Positions 51,465 to 52,068 of a DNA stretch of 52,068 bases are shown here, in pieces. The stretch comes from Clostridiales bacterium (GTDB lineage Bacteria; Bacillota; Clostridia; Oscillospirales; Butyricicoccaceae), in contig DYCA01000001.1 of NCBI GenBank assembly GCA_019418305.1, positions 44,597-96,664 on the forward strand, read 5' to 3'. Position 1 is the stretch's first letter. Every line of letters starts with the position of its first letter. The position numbers were made by a program, and so were the translations under genes. The notes below the pieces were generated by a model. It saw nothing but the letters and a program-made list of their open reading frames with translations, had not been told where the DNA came from and did not search any database.

Positions 51465-52068
51465 TTACATCAATACATCGACACCCAGCCAGCCTGCGTT
51501 CGTGTCAATGTGGACTGCGTTACCATGCGCATCTTTCGGCACCTCCTGCGAGACCACCGGCGGCTTGATATCGCACGCCAAGCCGCGTTTGACCAACGCG
51601 GAAGCCGCATTGCCGCAGCTGATGTTGGTCAGCTCACAGAGCGCGGACTGCACCAGTTCGTCCAGCTCAGTCAACTCCATGCCGGTCATGGACTGCAGCA
51701 AATTGAGTGCAAGCTCTTTGGAATAACCAAAAACAGCCCGCCCTTTCACATCCCCGACCAGCTCGATCGTGACAAATATATCTCCTTCCAGCTGGTTCCG
51801 GTCGGCCGCCTGCATCTGTGCACCATCCTGATGCAGTCCCGCCATGGTTTCCATCACGTCCAGTGCGCTGTGGGAGAACAGGTCGACAAATTTATCAAAC
51901 TCCGTCTGCTCACCAGCATCTTTGCCGCCGGACACGATTTTCTGATCCGTGTCGACCACATGGTAAATGAGCCATGCCGTTACCGTACCGGCCAAGTCCT
52001 TCATGATTTTTACGTCAAATCCATTTTCCGTCAGACGCTTCTCGTAATTGAGCACGGTCTGGGTAAAC
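51465..52068 (-). CDS. CheX/CheC-type phosphatase domain protein (start outside window)
   Basis: The frame stays open to the window edge. A GTG at 52055 exists, but the codons before it also read through (FTQT), so the true start is probably outside. The visible part has the CheC/CheX active-site pattern in LVQSALCELTNISCGNAASA (E and N of the ExxN motif) and the fold-typical GDIFVTIELVGDVKGRAVFGY. Such proteins dephosphorylate CheY or related receivers. The N-terminal 60 residues (KIMKDLAGTVTAWLIYHVV) could be the end of another domain. Whether the cell is motile is not shown here. Confidence 0.7.
   Translation of the reverse strand, partial: FTQTVLNYEKRLTENGFDVKIMKDLAGTVTAWLIYHVVDTDQKIVSGGKDAGEQTEFDKFVDLFSHSALDVMETMAGLHQDGAQMQAADRNQLEGDIFVTIELVGDVKGRAVFGYSKELALNLLQSMTGMELTELDELVQSALCELTNISCGNAASALVKRGLACDIKPPVVSQEVPKDAHGNAVHIDTNAGWLGVDVLM

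Noticed and set aside
1..52068. CRISPR arrays, rRNA or tRNA genes
   Set aside because: No regularly spaced repeats and no cloverleaf or rRNA signature were seen on either strand.

Overview
The window is bacterial chromosome from a Gram-positive Firmicute of class Clostridia. A gut Oscillospirales/Butyricicoccus-like lineage is my inference. Support comes from GC-rich but purine-SD-driven genes (GGAGG sites 6-9 nt before ATG, GTG or TTG), sigma-A type promoters, many short intrinsic terminators, and Firmicute-type families (KtrAB, a second EF-G-like GTPase, DUF4317, DUF4830, Lac-family PTS). Nearly everything lies on the minus strand. The plus-strand genes I can support are a 28-codon peptide gene, the PTS EIIB/EIIA pair and a stalk-domain secreted protein. 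I saw no rRNA, tRNA or CRISPR array, and no gene-free stretch longer than about 270 nt.

Right to left on the minus strand, the core block reads as follows. The ftsE-ftsX-M23 hydrolase unit is followed by an S41 protease (24.5-20.5 kb). greA-lysS follows, with a near-consensus promoter. Then come an unrecognised beta-rich protein, bcp, and yaaA with a UvrD-like helicase. A long, tightly packed unit ktrB-ktrA-(SpoU methylase)-dprA-topA-trmFO-plsX-rnc ends at a terminator near 4.06 kb, and smc-ftsY runs off the left edge. This block couples K+ uptake, DNA processing and topology, tRNA modification, phospholipid initiation and chromosome segregation. Overlaps of 4-8 nt suggest translational coupling.

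The middle (24.7-38.3 kb) holds a PucR/CdaR-type regulator, a small-subunit-type pseudouridine synthase, a DUF4830 protein, a flavodiiron protein and a divergent EF-G paralogue. It also holds an rlmB operon whose second gene encodes a P-type-ATPase-like protein lacking the catalytic aspartate, a DUF4317 protein, an amidohydrolase and an RDD membrane protein.

The right third is more accessory. A sugar locus at 38.4-42.8 kb combines a Lac/cellobiose-type PTS (EIIC, EIIB, EIIA) with a family-4 glycosidase whose CDMP motif points to 6-phospho-alpha-glucosides. Its RpiR-type regulator is interrupted by an in-frame amber codon. A small island with a serine recombinase, a zincin-like remnant and an orphan CapK/PaaK-like adenylating enzyme follows. 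Next is a two-gene unit of a transmembrane Ser/Thr kinase with an extracellular C-type-lectin domain and an overlapping helix-turn-helix protein, in my view the most interesting system here. The window closes with trxA-trxB-GNAT-DUF6132, a divergent stalk-domain secreted protein and a CheX/CheC-type protein entering from the right edge.
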